DNA of 64,000 nt from Kutzneria sp. (GTDB lineage: Bacteria; Actinomycetota; Actinomycetes; Mycobacteriales; Pseudonocardiaceae). A model generated the notes under the pieces. The model ran no database searches and was not told where the DNA came from. It was given only the letters and a program-made list of their open reading frames with translations. Shown piece by piece: positions 47,639 through 57,074 of the stretch. Both the position numbers and the translations under genes were made by a program. The DNA lies in NCBI GenBank assembly GCA_019239965.1, contig JAFAZC010000202.1, positions 35,479-99,478 of the forward strand. Reading direction: 5' to 3'. Within the stretch, counting starts at the first letter, position 1. Each line of letters starts with the position of its first letter.

Positions 47639-48307
47639 TCAGATACCCCAAAAGGGGCCGGTCAGTCCCACCGCGCGCAGGTAGTCCGCGGCCCGCGCCG
47701 GCTCCCTGCGGACGTAGTCCCGGTCGAGCCGGCCGTCGTACCAGTGCGAAGCGAGACGCCACAACGTGGCGAGGTCCATGACGTACCCCCGAGTGGCCTC
47801 TGTGGTCTCGAGCCAGTCGTCCACGCACCGCGATGAGCAGAACAGACGCTGGTTGCCACAGGTGAACACGACGTCGTCCCACATTCGTGCCGCGGGGACC
47901 AGGAAGTGTGCGACCTGCTCACCTTCGGGTGGACGATCACCTCCGACATTCCAGGCGTGCGGCCGTCGGCATGCCGGGCAGCGGGTGGACACCAGCACAT
48001 CACCTTCGTCGGCGAGCAGATGTGGGAGCGCGAACGAGTCCCAGGCACAACCACCCCACCACAGGGTGCGCGTCCCCATCACCGCGAACCCCAGTGGAAT
48101 CGCGGAGAACGGATGCGCCATGACGACGCGCCCCCGGCCGTCCAGAACAAGATGACGGTCCTCGGCGAGTCGACGTAGTCCACGGTGGACTGACCGTGGG
48201 TCCAGCCCGGTCCGCTCGACGAGGTCTGCGACCTCGGGAGCCTGGCCGGTGCGAGCGAACGCCTGGTAGACGGCGACTCGCACCTCTTCGCGATCTCCCG
48301 GACTCAT
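47639..48307 (-). CDS. Organomercurial lyase (MerB)-like protein
   Basis: 222 residues: N-terminal winged-helix domain (ADLVERTGLDPRSVHRGLRRLAED) then an alkylmercury-lyase domain. The catalytic pair of MerB appears as C87 and D90 in GCAWDS; the second cysteine is C150, with C157 and C161 nearby (FCSSRC). MerB splits carbon-mercury bonds. No merA or merR is next to it, so the real substrate is uncertain. ATG 48307 gives a leaderless start. Confidence 0.82.
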   Translation of the reverse strand: MSPGDREEVRVAVYQAFARTGQAPEVADLVERTGLDPRSVHRGLRRLAEDRHLVLDGRGRVVMAHPFSAIPLGFAVMGTRTLWWGGCAWDSFALPHLLADEGDVLVSTRCPACRRPHAWNVGGDRPPEGEQVAHFLVPAARMWDDVVFTCGNQRLFCSSRCVDDWLETTEATRGYVMDLATLWRLASHWYDGRLDRDYVRREPARAADYLRAVGLTGPFWGI

Positions 48308-48312
48308 GCCTG

Positions 48313-48320
48313 TCATTATC
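48313..48320. promoter_or_regulatory. Shared bidirectional -10 region between MerB-like and dehydratase genes
   Basis: Only 22 bases separate the starts at 48307 and 48330. CATTATCG reads as CATTAT forward and CGATAATG in reverse, so both directions have a -10-like hexamer within 7-12 bases of the ATG. Both mRNAs would be leaderless or nearly so. Confidence 0.4.
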
Positions 48321-48329
48321 GTGGCAACC

Positions 48330-49379
48330 ATGACGAACCCGTCCGCTCAGGTGGCAGCGGAACAGCCACCGACCCCGGGCTCCATTGCCGAGCGGTCCGA
48401 GTACCTCGCGCCGACGCTGCGCGAACACCTCGTGCTCACCCCGTTGACGAGGTTCGACGCGTTCAGCGACGAACTGGGCGCGGAGGTCCTCGTCAAGTGT
48501 GAGCACCAGCAGCGGACCGGGTCGTTCAAACCCCGCGGCGCATTGGCGAAGATCCTGTCCCTCGACCCGGCACAGCGGCAGCGGGGAATCGTCACCGCGT
48601 CCTCGGGCAACCACGGGCTCAGCGTCGCCTATGCGCTGGACGAACTCGGCGGGCATGCCACCGTGTTCGTCCCGGACAACGCCTCGCCGGTCAAGATCGC
48701 GGCAATGCGCCGCCTCGGCGCCGACATCCGGCGCCAGGGCACCGACGTCGGCGTGCTCGAGGGAGTCGCGCGCGCCCACGCCGCCAAATACGACATGGTC
48801 TACGTGCCTCCGTACAACGATCCCGAGGTCATCGCCGGGCAGGGCACGCTCGCCGTGGAAATGCTCGACCAGGTCGGACACCGGGGGTTCGACGCCGCCG
48901 TGGTCAGTGTCGGCGGTGGCGGCCTGGTCAGTGGCGTGGCCTCCGTCCTCAAACGACACTTTCCCGGTATCCGGATCATCGGCGCCTCACCGGCCAACGA
49001 TCCGGCGATGGCGACCTGTGTCCGGGCCGGACGAATCGTCGCGATCGACGCCCTGCCCACCCTGTCCGACGGGACCGCGGGCAACGTGGAACCAGGTGCC
49101 GTCACCGTTGGGTTGTGCCGCGATCTCGTGGACGACTGGGTGCTCGTGGACGAGGCCGCGATCGCCGCCGCACTGCGGAGGGTCATCGACACCGAACACC
49201 AGCTGATCGAGGGCTCCGCCGCTGTGGCGTTCGCCGCGGCGCTGGCCCGTCGCGAGCAGCTCGCCGGGCTGCGCGTCAGCATTGTCTCCTGCGGCGCCAA
49301 CATCTCGTCCGCCACCTTGGCGAGGGCACTGGCCATGCCCGAACCGCGTCCCAGGCCGGAGCCACGTCACGGGGTCTGA
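48330..49379 (+). CDS. Threonine/serine dehydratase (PLP-dependent)
   Basis: 349-residue fold-type II PLP enzyme. Lysine K67 in SFKPRG forms the Schiff base; SSGNHG, VGGGGLVSG and the final SCGAN bind PLP and phosphate. It deaminates threonine to 2-oxobutyrate or serine to pyruvate. It lacks the C-terminal ACT domain of biosynthetic IlvA, so a catabolic or general role is more likely. ATG 48330 is preferred over 48306 because of the divergent gene. Confidence 0.9.
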   Translation: MTNPSAQVAAEQPPTPGSIAERSEYLAPTLREHLVLTPLTRFDAFSDELGAEVLVKCEHQQRTGSFKPRGALAKILSLDPAQRQRGIVTASSGNHGLSVAYALDELGGHATVFVPDNASPVKIAAMRRLGADIRRQGTDVGVLEGVARAHAAKYDMVYVPPYNDPEVIAGQGTLAVEMLDQVGHRGFDAAVVSVGGGGLVSGVASVLKRHFPGIRIIGASPANDPAMATCVRAGRIVAIDALPTLSDGTAGNVEPGAVTVGLCRDLVDDWVLVDEAAIAAALRRVIDTEHQLIEGSAAVAFAAALARREQLAGLRVSIVSCGANISSATLARALAMPEPRPRPEPRHGV

Positions 49380-49383
49380 ACCG

Positions 49384-50040
49384 TCAGGCGAGCAGCCGCT
49401 GGATGCGCGGCGACGGCACAACCCCCAGTTCGCGTTCGAGCAGGTCCTGGTATCCCCGGTAGGCGGACAGCGCCTGCCCGTAGTTGTCCTCGGCCAGATG
49501 GATCTCGATGAGCAGCTCGTGTGGCCCCTCCCGCAACGGCTCGGCGCGCATCGCCGTGAGCGCCGCGTCAAGGGCCTCGCCGTAGCGGGCCAGCCGCAGC
49601 CTTGACCGCGCCAGCGACTCCAACCGGTTCAGGTACATCTGGCACAACCGTTCCCGCTCCTCGAGAACCCAGTCGTCGTACCAGCCAGGCAGCAGCTCGA
49701 GCGGGCCGCACACCAAATGCTCCTGGGTCAGCGGATCGGCGTCGGCCAACTCGTCGACGTCGGTCCGGACCCGATCATCCAGCGCGAGCGTCTCGCCCTC
49801 GGTACGTATGACGGGCGCGCCGATCCGCCGCAACCGCCACAACGCTGTGCGCAGGTTGCCGGACGCCGCGTCCCCTGGGTCCCGTGGCCACAGTGCGTCA
49901 CTGACGGTGGTCCGTGTTGCCTGGCGTCGCAGACCGAGAAATGCCAGCAATCGCTGCAGCGTCTTCGGGATGGCAAGCGGGCGTCCGTCATGCCTGAGCA
50001 TGAATCCGCCGAGCAATGTCAATTCGGGGCCGAAGGCCAT
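49384..50040 (-). CDS. Stand-alone SARP/BTAD regulator 1
   Basis: 218 residues. OmpR-like winged helix (LLGGFMLRHDGRPLAIPKTLQRLLAFL, then NLRTALWRLRR), followed by a bacterial transcriptional activation domain ending LLERELGVVPSPRIQRLL. The central LLPGWYDDWVLEERERL is shared with the SARP at 55470. Small SARPs activate secondary metabolite genes. No extra ATPase domain. Converges with the dehydratase (4 bases). Confidence 0.87.
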   Translation of the reverse strand: MAFGPELTLLGGFMLRHDGRPLAIPKTLQRLLAFLGLRRQATRTTVSDALWPRDPGDAASGNLRTALWRLRRIGAPVIRTEGETLALDDRVRTDVDELADADPLTQEHLVCGPLELLPGWYDDWVLEERERLCQMYLNRLESLARSRLRLARYGEALDAALTAMRAEPLREGPHELLIEIHLAEDNYGQALSAYRGYQDLLERELGVVPSPRIQRLLA

Positions 50041-50190
50041 GATTCGCGCCGCCTTCCATCTCCTTCGGATGCTGACGATGGTCGGCGAATTCCTTGGCGG
50101 CCGGCATCCGGGAGACCACGTAACGCGGGTCGGCGACCACGTAATACCGGCAGCTGTCCCTCGTACGTGGCGCTCAGAGTCATCGGTCGG

Positions 50191-50883
50191 TCAAGCCGAC
50201 TGCACCATGGCCCGCATTCGCCGGGACGGCTCGATGCCGAGCTCACGGCGCAGCAGCGCCCGGAAGGCCTCGAAGTGGCGCGCCGCGGTGGCCGGGTCCC
50301 CGGCAGCGAGGTGCACCGTGAGCACGGCTCGGTGCGCGCTCTCCCGCAGCGGTTCCAGTCGTACGGCGAGCAGTGCCGCGTCGAGTGCCGCGGCATGCTG
50401 GCGCTCACGACTGAGCCGCCGGGCGAACGTCTCCAGCGCGTGCAGCCTGAGTTGGTGCAGCCGCTCCCGCTCGATGCGTACCCATTCCTCGTCCCAGTCC
50501 GGCAGCAATGTGTCGGCGGTAAGGACCACACTGTCTGCCCAGCCAGGTTCACCCGAACCGCCCAGTAGACACCGTGCGCCAGCGGCGAACTCGAGGATGT
50601 CCACCGTGACCGTCGCCGACAGCGCGAGCAGGTCGAAGCGGGAGTCGACGACCTGCTGGCCACGCTGGCTGAGCCGCCAGAGAGCACTGCGCAGGTTGCC
50701 TTGGGCCCGAAACTCTGCGGCGAACGGCCACAGCGTGCCGGCAACCACCGGGCGCACACTCGGCCCGTACACGGCCAGATAGGCCAGTACCCGCTGCGCG
50801 CTGGCCGGCACCGGGATGATTTCATCCGCACATCGCAACTGGAATCGCCCGAACAGAGACAGTTGCCAGCGGCCCTCTGACAC
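50191..50883 (-). CDS. Stand-alone SARP/BTAD regulator 2
   Basis: 230 residues with the same layout: LFGRFQLRCADEIIPVPASAQRVLAYLAVYG, NLRSALWRLSQ, LLPDWDEEWVRIERERL, and LLRRELGIEPSRRMRAM. GTG 50883 follows GGGAGGG. Divergent from the HTH-STAND-WD40 gene with 118 bases between starts, which could hold a shared control site. Confidence 0.87.
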   Translation of the reverse strand: MSEGRWQLSLFGRFQLRCADEIIPVPASAQRVLAYLAVYGPSVRPVVAGTLWPFAAEFRAQGNLRSALWRLSQRGQQVVDSRFDLLALSATVTVDILEFAAGARCLLGGSGEPGWADSVVLTADTLLPDWDEEWVRIERERLHQLRLHALETFARRLSRERQHAAALDAALLAVRLEPLRESAHRAVLTVHLAAGDPATAARHFEAFRALLRRELGIEPSRRMRAMVQSA

Positions 50884-51001
50884 GGACCCTCCCAAGACCC
50901 CCGTGGAATACAGACCTTGTCTAGTCCGGTCTACTCGAAAAAAGTTGTTTTGTGCCGGCGGATTCGCCCCAAATAATGAACTGGTCGTGCTCGGCGAAAG
51001 G

Positions 51002-54000
51002 ATGACAGTGCCAAGACCGGAGCGCCCACTCGACCAGGAGGACACCGATCTGGTGGCCTTCGCCGCCGACCTCCGACAACTGCGGGTAACCGCCGGCGGG
51101 CCAACCTACCGGCAGCTCAGCGCCACGGCCGGCTACTCACCGGCCGTGCTGTCCCAGGCCGCAGCCGGGCGGAAACTGCCGAGCCTCGCGGTCACACTCG
51201 CCTACGTCCGTGCCTGTGGCGGCGACACCGAACACTGGCGGGCAAGGTGGCAGGCGATATCGGCTGCGGCCCGTGAAGGCGAGGCCGAGGCGGGACCGTC
51301 ACCCTACCTCGGGCTCGGCTCGTTCCAGGCCGGCGACGCCGACCGGTTCTTCGGCCGCGATCAGGTGCTCACCGAGCTGCTCGCCCTGGTCGAGGCGCGC
51401 CGGTTCGTCGGCGTGTTCGGCGCGTCGGGATCGGGCAAGTCCTCCCTGCTGCGGGCCGGACTGGTGGCCAGGTCCGCCGCGGCCGGGCAGCGGGTCACGG
51501 TGACCACACCGGGACCACATCCCCTGTTGGCCTGCCCTACCGGGGTGGACCTGCTCGTCGTCGACCAGTTCGAGGAGGTCTTCACGCTGTGCCGCGATCC
51601 GGCGGAACGGGCGGAGTTCGTCGCCGCGATAGTCGCCGCGGAGGGCGGGGTGGTCATCGGGGTCCGGGCCGACTTCTACGGCCACTGCGGACGCTATCCC
51701 GAACTCGTCGCCGCCTTGCGCGACAGCCAGGTCCTCGTCGGCCCGATGACCGCGGACGAACTGCGGGAAGCCGTCCTACGGCCGGCCGTCCGCGCCGGCT
51801 ACACGGTCGAGACGGCGCTGCTGTCGCGGTTGGTCGCCGACGCCGCAGGCCAGCCGGCGGTGCTGCCGCTTGTCTCCCACGCGCTGTTCGAAACCTGGCG
51901 GCGCCGGCGTGGCACCCGGCTGACCCTGGCCGGCTACGAGGAGGCGGGCGGCATCCGCGACGCTGTCGCCAGCACGGCCGAACAGGTGTACCTCAAGCTG
52001 TCCCCGGACCAGCGCGAGGTCGCCAAACGGATCTTCCTTCGGCTCACCGCCCTCGGCGAGGGCACCGAGGACACCAAACGCCGGGTCAGCCACGAGACCG
52101 TGTCCGGCACGGGACCGGAGGTCGGTGTGGTGCTGGAAGCGCTGGTGCGGGCCCGTCTGCTGACGCTGGACCGGGACGGCGTCGAGATCACCCACGAGGC
52201 CCTGATCCGCTGCTGGCCCCGCCTACGGGAGTGGCTCACCGAGGACCGCGACAGGCTGCGTGCGCACCACCAGCTCACTGATGCCACCGAGGTGTGGCGA
52301 TCCCTCGGTCACGATCCTGGCGCGCTGTACCGCGGAGTCCGGCTCGCCGTGGCGAAGGACACGCTCACCGAGGCGTCGCTGACCGAGCAGGAGCACGAGT
52401 TCCTTGCCCGCAGCGCCAAGGCCGAGGCTGACGAGCAGGCGACTGCCCGCCGCACCACCCGCCGGCTGCGCCAGCTTGTGGCCTTGCTGACCGTCCTGCT
52501 CGTGGTGGCCGGTACGGCCATGGTCACCGCGATCAATGCCCAGCGCAGCGAAGCCGAACAGCGCAACATCGCCCTTGCGCGCGGTGCGGTGCGCGAGGCC
52601 AACGCCCTGTCGGCCGCCAACCCCGCACTGGCACGGCAGATCGCTCTTGCCGCTTATCGGCTCGCGGCGATCCCCGAGACACGGGACAGCCTGCTCAGCA
52701 TCAACGCCGCGCCCTATGCCAGCCGGTTGACCGGGCACACCGCGTCGGTCGGCAAGGTGGTGTTCAGCCACGACGGCCGGCTGGCGGCAACCGCGAGCGA
52801 CGATCACACCGCGATGCTCTGGGACATCTCGGCGCCTCATCGTCCGAAAGAGGTGGCCGTCCTCGCCGGGCACTCCGAAGCCGTGCTCTCGGTGACCTTC
52901 GACCGCACGGACCGAAAGATCGTCACCAGCGGCGCGGATGGGACGGTCCGCCTGTGGGACGTGGCCGACCCGGCCCGTCCGCGGCAGACCGCCGCCATCG
53001 AGCAGCGGACCGGCAAGGTGAACGCGGCCGCGTTCAGCCCGGACGGACAGTTGCTCGCCACCGCGAACGAGGACAACACGGCGCGGCTATGGGACATCAC
53101 CGACCCGCAACATCCCAGGCAGACATCAGTCATCAGCCGACACACCAGTATCGTCTCTTGGCTGGCATTCAGCCCGAACGGACAGCTACTCGCCACCGCG
53201 AGCAGCGACAACACGGCGCGGCTGTGGGACATCACCGACCCCCGGTCACCGCGGGAACGGGCCGTCCTCAGCCACCCGGCTATCGTGTCCACGGTCCAGT
53301 TCAGCCCGGACGGGCACCTGCTGGCCACCGGCGGTTTCGATCACGTCGGCCATCTGTGGGAGGTGTCCGACCCCGACGCCCCGCGACCACTCGGCACCCT
53401 CACCGGGCACACCAGCAACATCACGGACCTGGCGTTCAGCCCGAACGGCGGCCTGCTGGCCACGGCCAGCAACGACAACACGGCACGCCTGTGGGACATC
53501 ACCGACCCCGATCACCCCCGACCGGCCGCCACGCTCACCGGGCACACCAACAATGTCTGGGGCGTGGCCTTCAGCCCAGACGGGCACACCGTGGCCACCG
53601 CGGCCGGCGACCACACAGCACGGGTTCAGGACCTCGCCGAGCGGACTCTCCCCGGGCACACCGACATCGCCCTGTCGGCGGGATTCAACCGTGACGGCAT
53701 GCTCATGGCCAGTGCCGGTGTTGACCACACCGTGCGCCTGTGGGACTCCTCGGACACCGGTCACCCCAAGCAGTTGGCTGTTCTCAACGGAGGAGCGGGC
53801 GCTGCCGCCTCTGTGGTGTTCAGCCCGGACGGACACCTGCTGGCCGCATGCGACCGCGATCACACGACACGGCTGTGGGACATCACCGAGCCCCGACATC
53901 CTCAAGAGCTGGCTGTGCTGCTCGGCCACACCGCCGGAGTCGACCTCGTGGCGTTCAGCCCCGACGGCAGGACGATGGCCACGAGTGCCGACGATCGCAC

Positions 54001-54667
54001 CGCGCGCCTGTGGGACATCACCGACCCACGGCGACCGGCCCAGCTGGCCGTACTGGAGGGCTTCGGTTCCGTTGTCAACTCGGTGGCGTTCAGCCCGGAC
54101 AGTCGGCTCCTCGCCGCCGGCAGCGAGGATCGGACCATCCGGCTGTGGAGGCTGTCCGATCCGCGTCGTCCCCAGCAGCTCACGGTTCGCACTGGCAACC
54201 CGATGGCGTCGGCCATCGTCACGTTTAGTCCGGACGGCCGCACCCTGGCAACCGGCGGCGGTGAGAACGCCGCGCGGCTGTGGGACGTGTCCGACCCGCG
54301 CGATCCTCGGCCGCTCGCGACGCTGCCCGGCCACACCGACGACGTGTACTTCCTCGCCTACAGCCGGAATGGCCACCTGTTGGCGACCTCAAGCGCCGAT
54401 CAGAGCGTCCGGCTGTGGGACGTGTCCGACGCACACGCCCCCCGGGCGCTGGACACGCTCGTCGGCGCCGTCGGCGCCGTGTTCTCGGTGGCTTTCCATC
54501 CGGACAACCACACGCTGGTCACCGCCTCTGACGACGGAACGAGAATCTGGGAACTGGACCCCGAGCGTGCCGCCGCCAGGATCTGCGCCGTCATCGACCC
54601 CAAGATGCCCGAAGTCGAGTGGGCGCGTTACTTCCCCGGCCTGAACTACGATCCGCCATGCCCGTGA
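51002..54667 (+). CDS. HTH-STAND NTPase-WD40 regulatory protein
   Basis: 1221 residues. XRE-like HTH at about 12-62 (LRQLRVTAGGPTYRQLSATAGYSPAVLSQAAAGRKLP). nSTAND NTPase from about 95: P-loop GASGSGKSS near 142, Walker B VDLLVVDQFEE near 186. One membrane helix at about 490-512. Then 14 WD40 repeats (one degenerate, near 53620-53650), enough for two seven-blade propellers. STAND proteins act as ligand-triggered switches; the propellers bind partners. ATG 51002 or GTG 51008; AAAGG suits the latter. A SARP stands on each side. Confidence 0.88.
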   Translation: MTVPRPERPLDQEDTDLVAFAADLRQLRVTAGGPTYRQLSATAGYSPAVLSQAAAGRKLPSLAVTLAYVRACGGDTEHWRARWQAISAAAREGEAEAGPSPYLGLGSFQAGDADRFFGRDQVLTELLALVEARRFVGVFGASGSGKSSLLRAGLVARSAAAGQRVTVTTPGPHPLLACPTGVDLLVVDQFEEVFTLCRDPAERAEFVAAIVAAEGGVVIGVRADFYGHCGRYPELVAALRDSQVLVGPMTADELREAVLRPAVRAGYTVETALLSRLVADAAGQPAVLPLVSHALFETWRRRRGTRLTLAGYEEAGGIRDAVASTAEQVYLKLSPDQREVAKRIFLRLTALGEGTEDTKRRVSHETVSGTGPEVGVVLEALVRARLLTLDRDGVEITHEALIRCWPRLREWLTEDRDRLRAHHQLTDATEVWRSLGHDPGALYRGVRLAVAKDTLTEASLTEQEHEFLARSAKAEADEQATARRTTRRLRQLVALLTVLLVVAGTAMVTAINAQRSEAEQRNIALARGAVREANALSAANPALARQIALAAYRLAAIPETRDSLLSINAAPYASRLTGHTASVGKVVFSHDGRLAATASDDHTAMLWDISAPHRPKEVAVLAGHSEAVLSVTFDRTDRKIVTSGADGTVRLWDVADPARPRQTAAIEQRTGKVNAAAFSPDGQLLATANEDNTARLWDITDPQHPRQTSVISRHTSIVSWLAFSPNGQLLATASSDNTARLWDITDPRSPRERAVLSHPAIVSTVQFSPDGHLLATGGFDHVGHLWEVSDPDAPRPLGTLTGHTSNITDLAFSPNGGLLATASNDNTARLWDITDPDHPRPAATLTGHTNNVWGVAFSPDGHTVATAAGDHTARVQDLAERTLPGHTDIALSAGFNRDGMLMASAGVDHTVRLWDSSDTGHPKQLAVLNGGAGAAASVVFSPDGHLLAACDRDHTTRLWDITEPRHPQELAVLLGHTAGVDLVAFSPDGRTMATSADDRTARLWDITDPRRPAQLAVLEGFGSVVNSVAFSPDSRLLAAGSEDRTIRLWRLSDPRRPQQLTVRTGNPMASAIVTFSPDGRTLATGGGENAARLWDVSDPRDPRPLATLPGHTDDVYFLAYSRNGHLLATSSADQSVRLWDVSDAHAPRALDTLVGAVGAVFSVAFHPDNHTLVTASDDGTRIWELDPERAAARICAVIDPKMPEVEWARYFPGLNYDPPCP

Positions 54668-54669
54668 GG

Positions 54670-55275
54670 TCAGTCTTCGGACTCCTTCTCGTCGTCCTCG
54701 CAGCAGTGGTGTGAACAGATCTTGTCGTACACCGCGAGAATCTCCTTGACAATGTTGGCTTTCAGATAGTCGCAGCGCGCCTTTCGGGCGTCCGCGTGAC
54801 ACTTGCGGATCGCCTTCTCCCCGGTCAGCACGGCGGTGGCCGCGGTGGCCTTGCTCCAGCACATCAGCGCGCGGCACAGGCAGTCACCGAAGTCGCTGGT
54901 GTGCTCGAATCCGCGCCAAGCATGGTGCACGTGCCTGCGGGCGACGAGGGCGCGGACGTAGAGCTCCTTGAGGTCGACCTTTGCCGGGTCCCCGCTGAGG
55001 TCGGCGGCGATCGCCGCGACCTCGGCCTTCAGGCCGTCAACCCGGGCGACCAGCTGCACCGGTTCCTTGGAGAGGTCGTCGAAGCACGCTTTCGCCGCAT
55101 CTGCCTGAGTCTGGTAGTCGACGATCCGCGCGGCCAGTTCCTCGTCGGACACTCCCGAGGTGTCTGTGTCGAACTCACAGCCGTCCTCGACGCGACAACC
55201 CTCGTCACAGCCGCACTCGTTGAGCTGGCACACGACCTTCTCGTACGCCTCGTCAAGGCATATGACGACGTGCAC
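54670..55275 (-). CDS. Unrecognised cysteine-rich helical protein
   Basis: About 201 residues, not recognised. An N-terminal cluster NECGCDEGCRVEDGC, then a long helical centre likely to be coiled (DYQTQADAAKACFDDLSKE, KAEVAAIAADL), and a C-terminal group CLCRALMCW...KCHADARKARC and CSHHCCEDDEKE. The many cysteines and histidines suggest metal binding or disulfides. GTG 55275 is my start; no clear ribosome site. Converges with the WD40 gene (2 bases) and is divergent from SARP 3, so it belongs to that cluster. Confidence 0.65.
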   Translation of the reverse strand: MHVVICLDEAYEKVVCQLNECGCDEGCRVEDGCEFDTDTSGVSDEELAARIVDYQTQADAAKACFDDLSKEPVQLVARVDGLKAEVAAIAADLSGDPAKVDLKELYVRALVARRHVHHAWRGFEHTSDFGDCLCRALMCWSKATAATAVLTGEKAIRKCHADARKARCDYLKANIVKEILAVYDKICSHHCCEDDEKESED

Positions 55276-55469
55276 CTGCTTGATCAGGCATACCAGTGGC
55301 AATCGGGCGGCGGCCGTGGTGAATAGTCCGTTGTGGACAGTTCGCCTGCTGTGCACAGTCGTTCCCGCGGTCACCCGATCGGCGGCGCGGCCTGCCGGCG
55401 GTGACAGGACTGTGACGTCGCGATTCCTACGATCGCCGCGCAGGACAACGCCAGAAACGGGGGATCGTG

Positions 55470-56219
55470 ATGACAATGGCGGGTACGGCGATGTCGCGGG
55501 TGGACGCGGCCGGCCAGACGCGAACATCTGTGGTGCGCCTGTTCCAAGGCCCGTACGTGACGCGGGCGGGGCGCCGCCTGGAGGTTCCGGAGGGGAGCAA
55601 GCGGCTGCTCGTCTTCGTTGCTCTGCACCGCACCAGGCTGGAACGCAGGTATGTGGCCGGAACGCTGTGGCCTGACGCGGACGACGCACGGGCGGCGGGC
55701 AATCTCCGGTCGACGTTGTGGCGGCTGCGGGGAGCCGGCATCGACGTGATCGCCGCCGACAAGTGGTCGCTCGCCCTGCTCGACGATGTCGTTGTCGACA
55801 CCGAGCTCGCCAACGACTGGGCGACACGGCTGATCAACGGCACCGCCGGCGCCGGGGACCTCACCATCCCGCCGTACTGGCTGGACGCACTGGACCTGTT
55901 GCCCGGTTGGTACGACGACTGGACATATGGCGAGCGCGAACGGCTCCGGCAGCGCACGCTGCACGCGTTGGAGGCGCTGAGCCGCCAGCTGGCCGACGCC
56001 GGCCGGCATGCGGAGGCCGTCGACGCCGCCATGGCCGCCGTCCGCGCGGAGCCTCTTCGGGAAAGCGCACAACGCGTCCTCGTCGAGGCGCACCTCGCCG
56101 AGGGCAACCTGGTAGAGGCCCGGCGCGGCTACCAGGCGTACCGCGAGCTGCTCAACCGTGAACTCGGTGTGGCACCAACATTCGACGTGCGCACACCGGT
56201 CACGACCGGAGTGGCCTGA
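55470..56219 (+). CDS. Stand-alone SARP/BTAD regulator 3
   Basis: 249 residues. Winged helix RRLEVPEGSKRLLVFVALHRTRLERRYVAGTLWP, NLRSTLWRLRG, then BTAD with LLPGWYDDWTYGERERL and LLNRELGVAP. Closest to SARP 1 by the shared PGWYDDW. ATG 55470 has GGGGG six bases upstream. About 195 bases separate its start from that of the cysteine-rich gene. Confidence 0.87.
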   Translation: MTMAGTAMSRVDAAGQTRTSVVRLFQGPYVTRAGRRLEVPEGSKRLLVFVALHRTRLERRYVAGTLWPDADDARAAGNLRSTLWRLRGAGIDVIAADKWSLALLDDVVVDTELANDWATRLINGTAGAGDLTIPPYWLDALDLLPGWYDDWTYGERERLRQRTLHALEALSRQLADAGRHAEAVDAAMAAVRAEPLRESAQRVLVEAHLAEGNLVEARRGYQAYRELLNRELGVAPTFDVRTPVTTGVA

Positions 56220-56356
56220 ATGTCCTCGACGGCACCGGCAACTGTCGCCTGCTCAGCTCCAGCATGCGAGCAGACCATCCGTGTCTCGTGCGACAGACAA
56301 GCGGCGTCAACAGTGAATCAGACGCCTGCGTCGATCACCAATTACTGTGCACATCC

Positions 56357-57004
56357 GTGACGACTCCCCGCCGCAGCGCGTTGAAACTGTTCGCCGTCGC
56401 CGGCGCCGCGGTCACCGCGTCGGCCGGCTCCACGGCCACGGCGTCCGCCGGAAGCGTCGCCGACGTCATCATGATGATTCGGCACGGCGAGAAGCCTCCG
56501 GACTCGGGACAACCCTTTGGCATCGACGCCAACGGTGAACAGGACAGTTCCTCGCTGACCACCAGGGGCTGGTCTCGGGCGGGCGCGCTCGCCGAACTGT
56601 TCGCGCCCGGTGTCAGCGGCACGATCCGCAAGGGCCTGTGCGTGCCTGACGCCATCTACGCCACCACACCCACCGACACCAAGCATCACCGGATGATGCA
56701 GACCGTGACACCGGTGGCGGCCAAGCTTGGCCGTTCGGTCAACACCGACTTCGGTCTGAACGACACCGACGCGGTCGCCGCCGCGCTCAGCCGACTCTCC
56801 GGAGCCACACTGGTCAGCTGGGAGCACAACGAAATACCCATGATCGCCGCGGCACTCGACTCCGTGTCGCCGACGCCACCCTCGTCATGGCCCGACGACC
56901 GCTTCGACCTTGTCTGGGTGTTCACCCGCACCGGCCCGGGCTGGGCCTTCACCCAGGTGCCTCAGCTCCTGCTCGACGGAGACAGCGCCGTGCCCATCGC
57001 ATGA
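56357..57004 (+). CDS. Exported histidine phosphatase superfamily protein
   Basis: 215 residues. A twin-arginine-like signal peptide (TPRRSALKLFAVAGAAVTASA) precedes the phosphatase motif MIRHGEK, with the catalytic R42-H43-G44. Family members are phosphoglycerate-mutase-like phosphatases. GTG 56357 is the plausible start but no clear ribosome site is seen; the RR near the start supports it. Substrate unknown. Confidence 0.75.
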   Translation: MTTPRRSALKLFAVAGAAVTASAGSTATASAGSVADVIMMIRHGEKPPDSGQPFGIDANGEQDSSSLTTRGWSRAGALAELFAPGVSGTIRKGLCVPDAIYATTPTDTKHHRMMQTVTPVAAKLGRSVNTDFGLNDTDAVAAALSRLSGATLVSWEHNEIPMIAAALDSVSPTPPSSWPDDRFDLVWVFTRTGPGWAFTQVPQLLLDGDSAVPIA

Positions 57005-57074
57005 CCTTGTACCCGGCTCCGCTACCGTCGAACCCGACCGAATCCGGTCGGCGCGGCGGGAAGGATGCACGCTG

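Noticed and set aside
51002..54667. STAND NTPase as an anti-phage (Avs-like) defence protein
   Set aside because: The N-terminal HTH, membrane helix, WD40 propellers and SARP neighbours fit actinomycete signalling; no effector nuclease or defence neighbours are seen.
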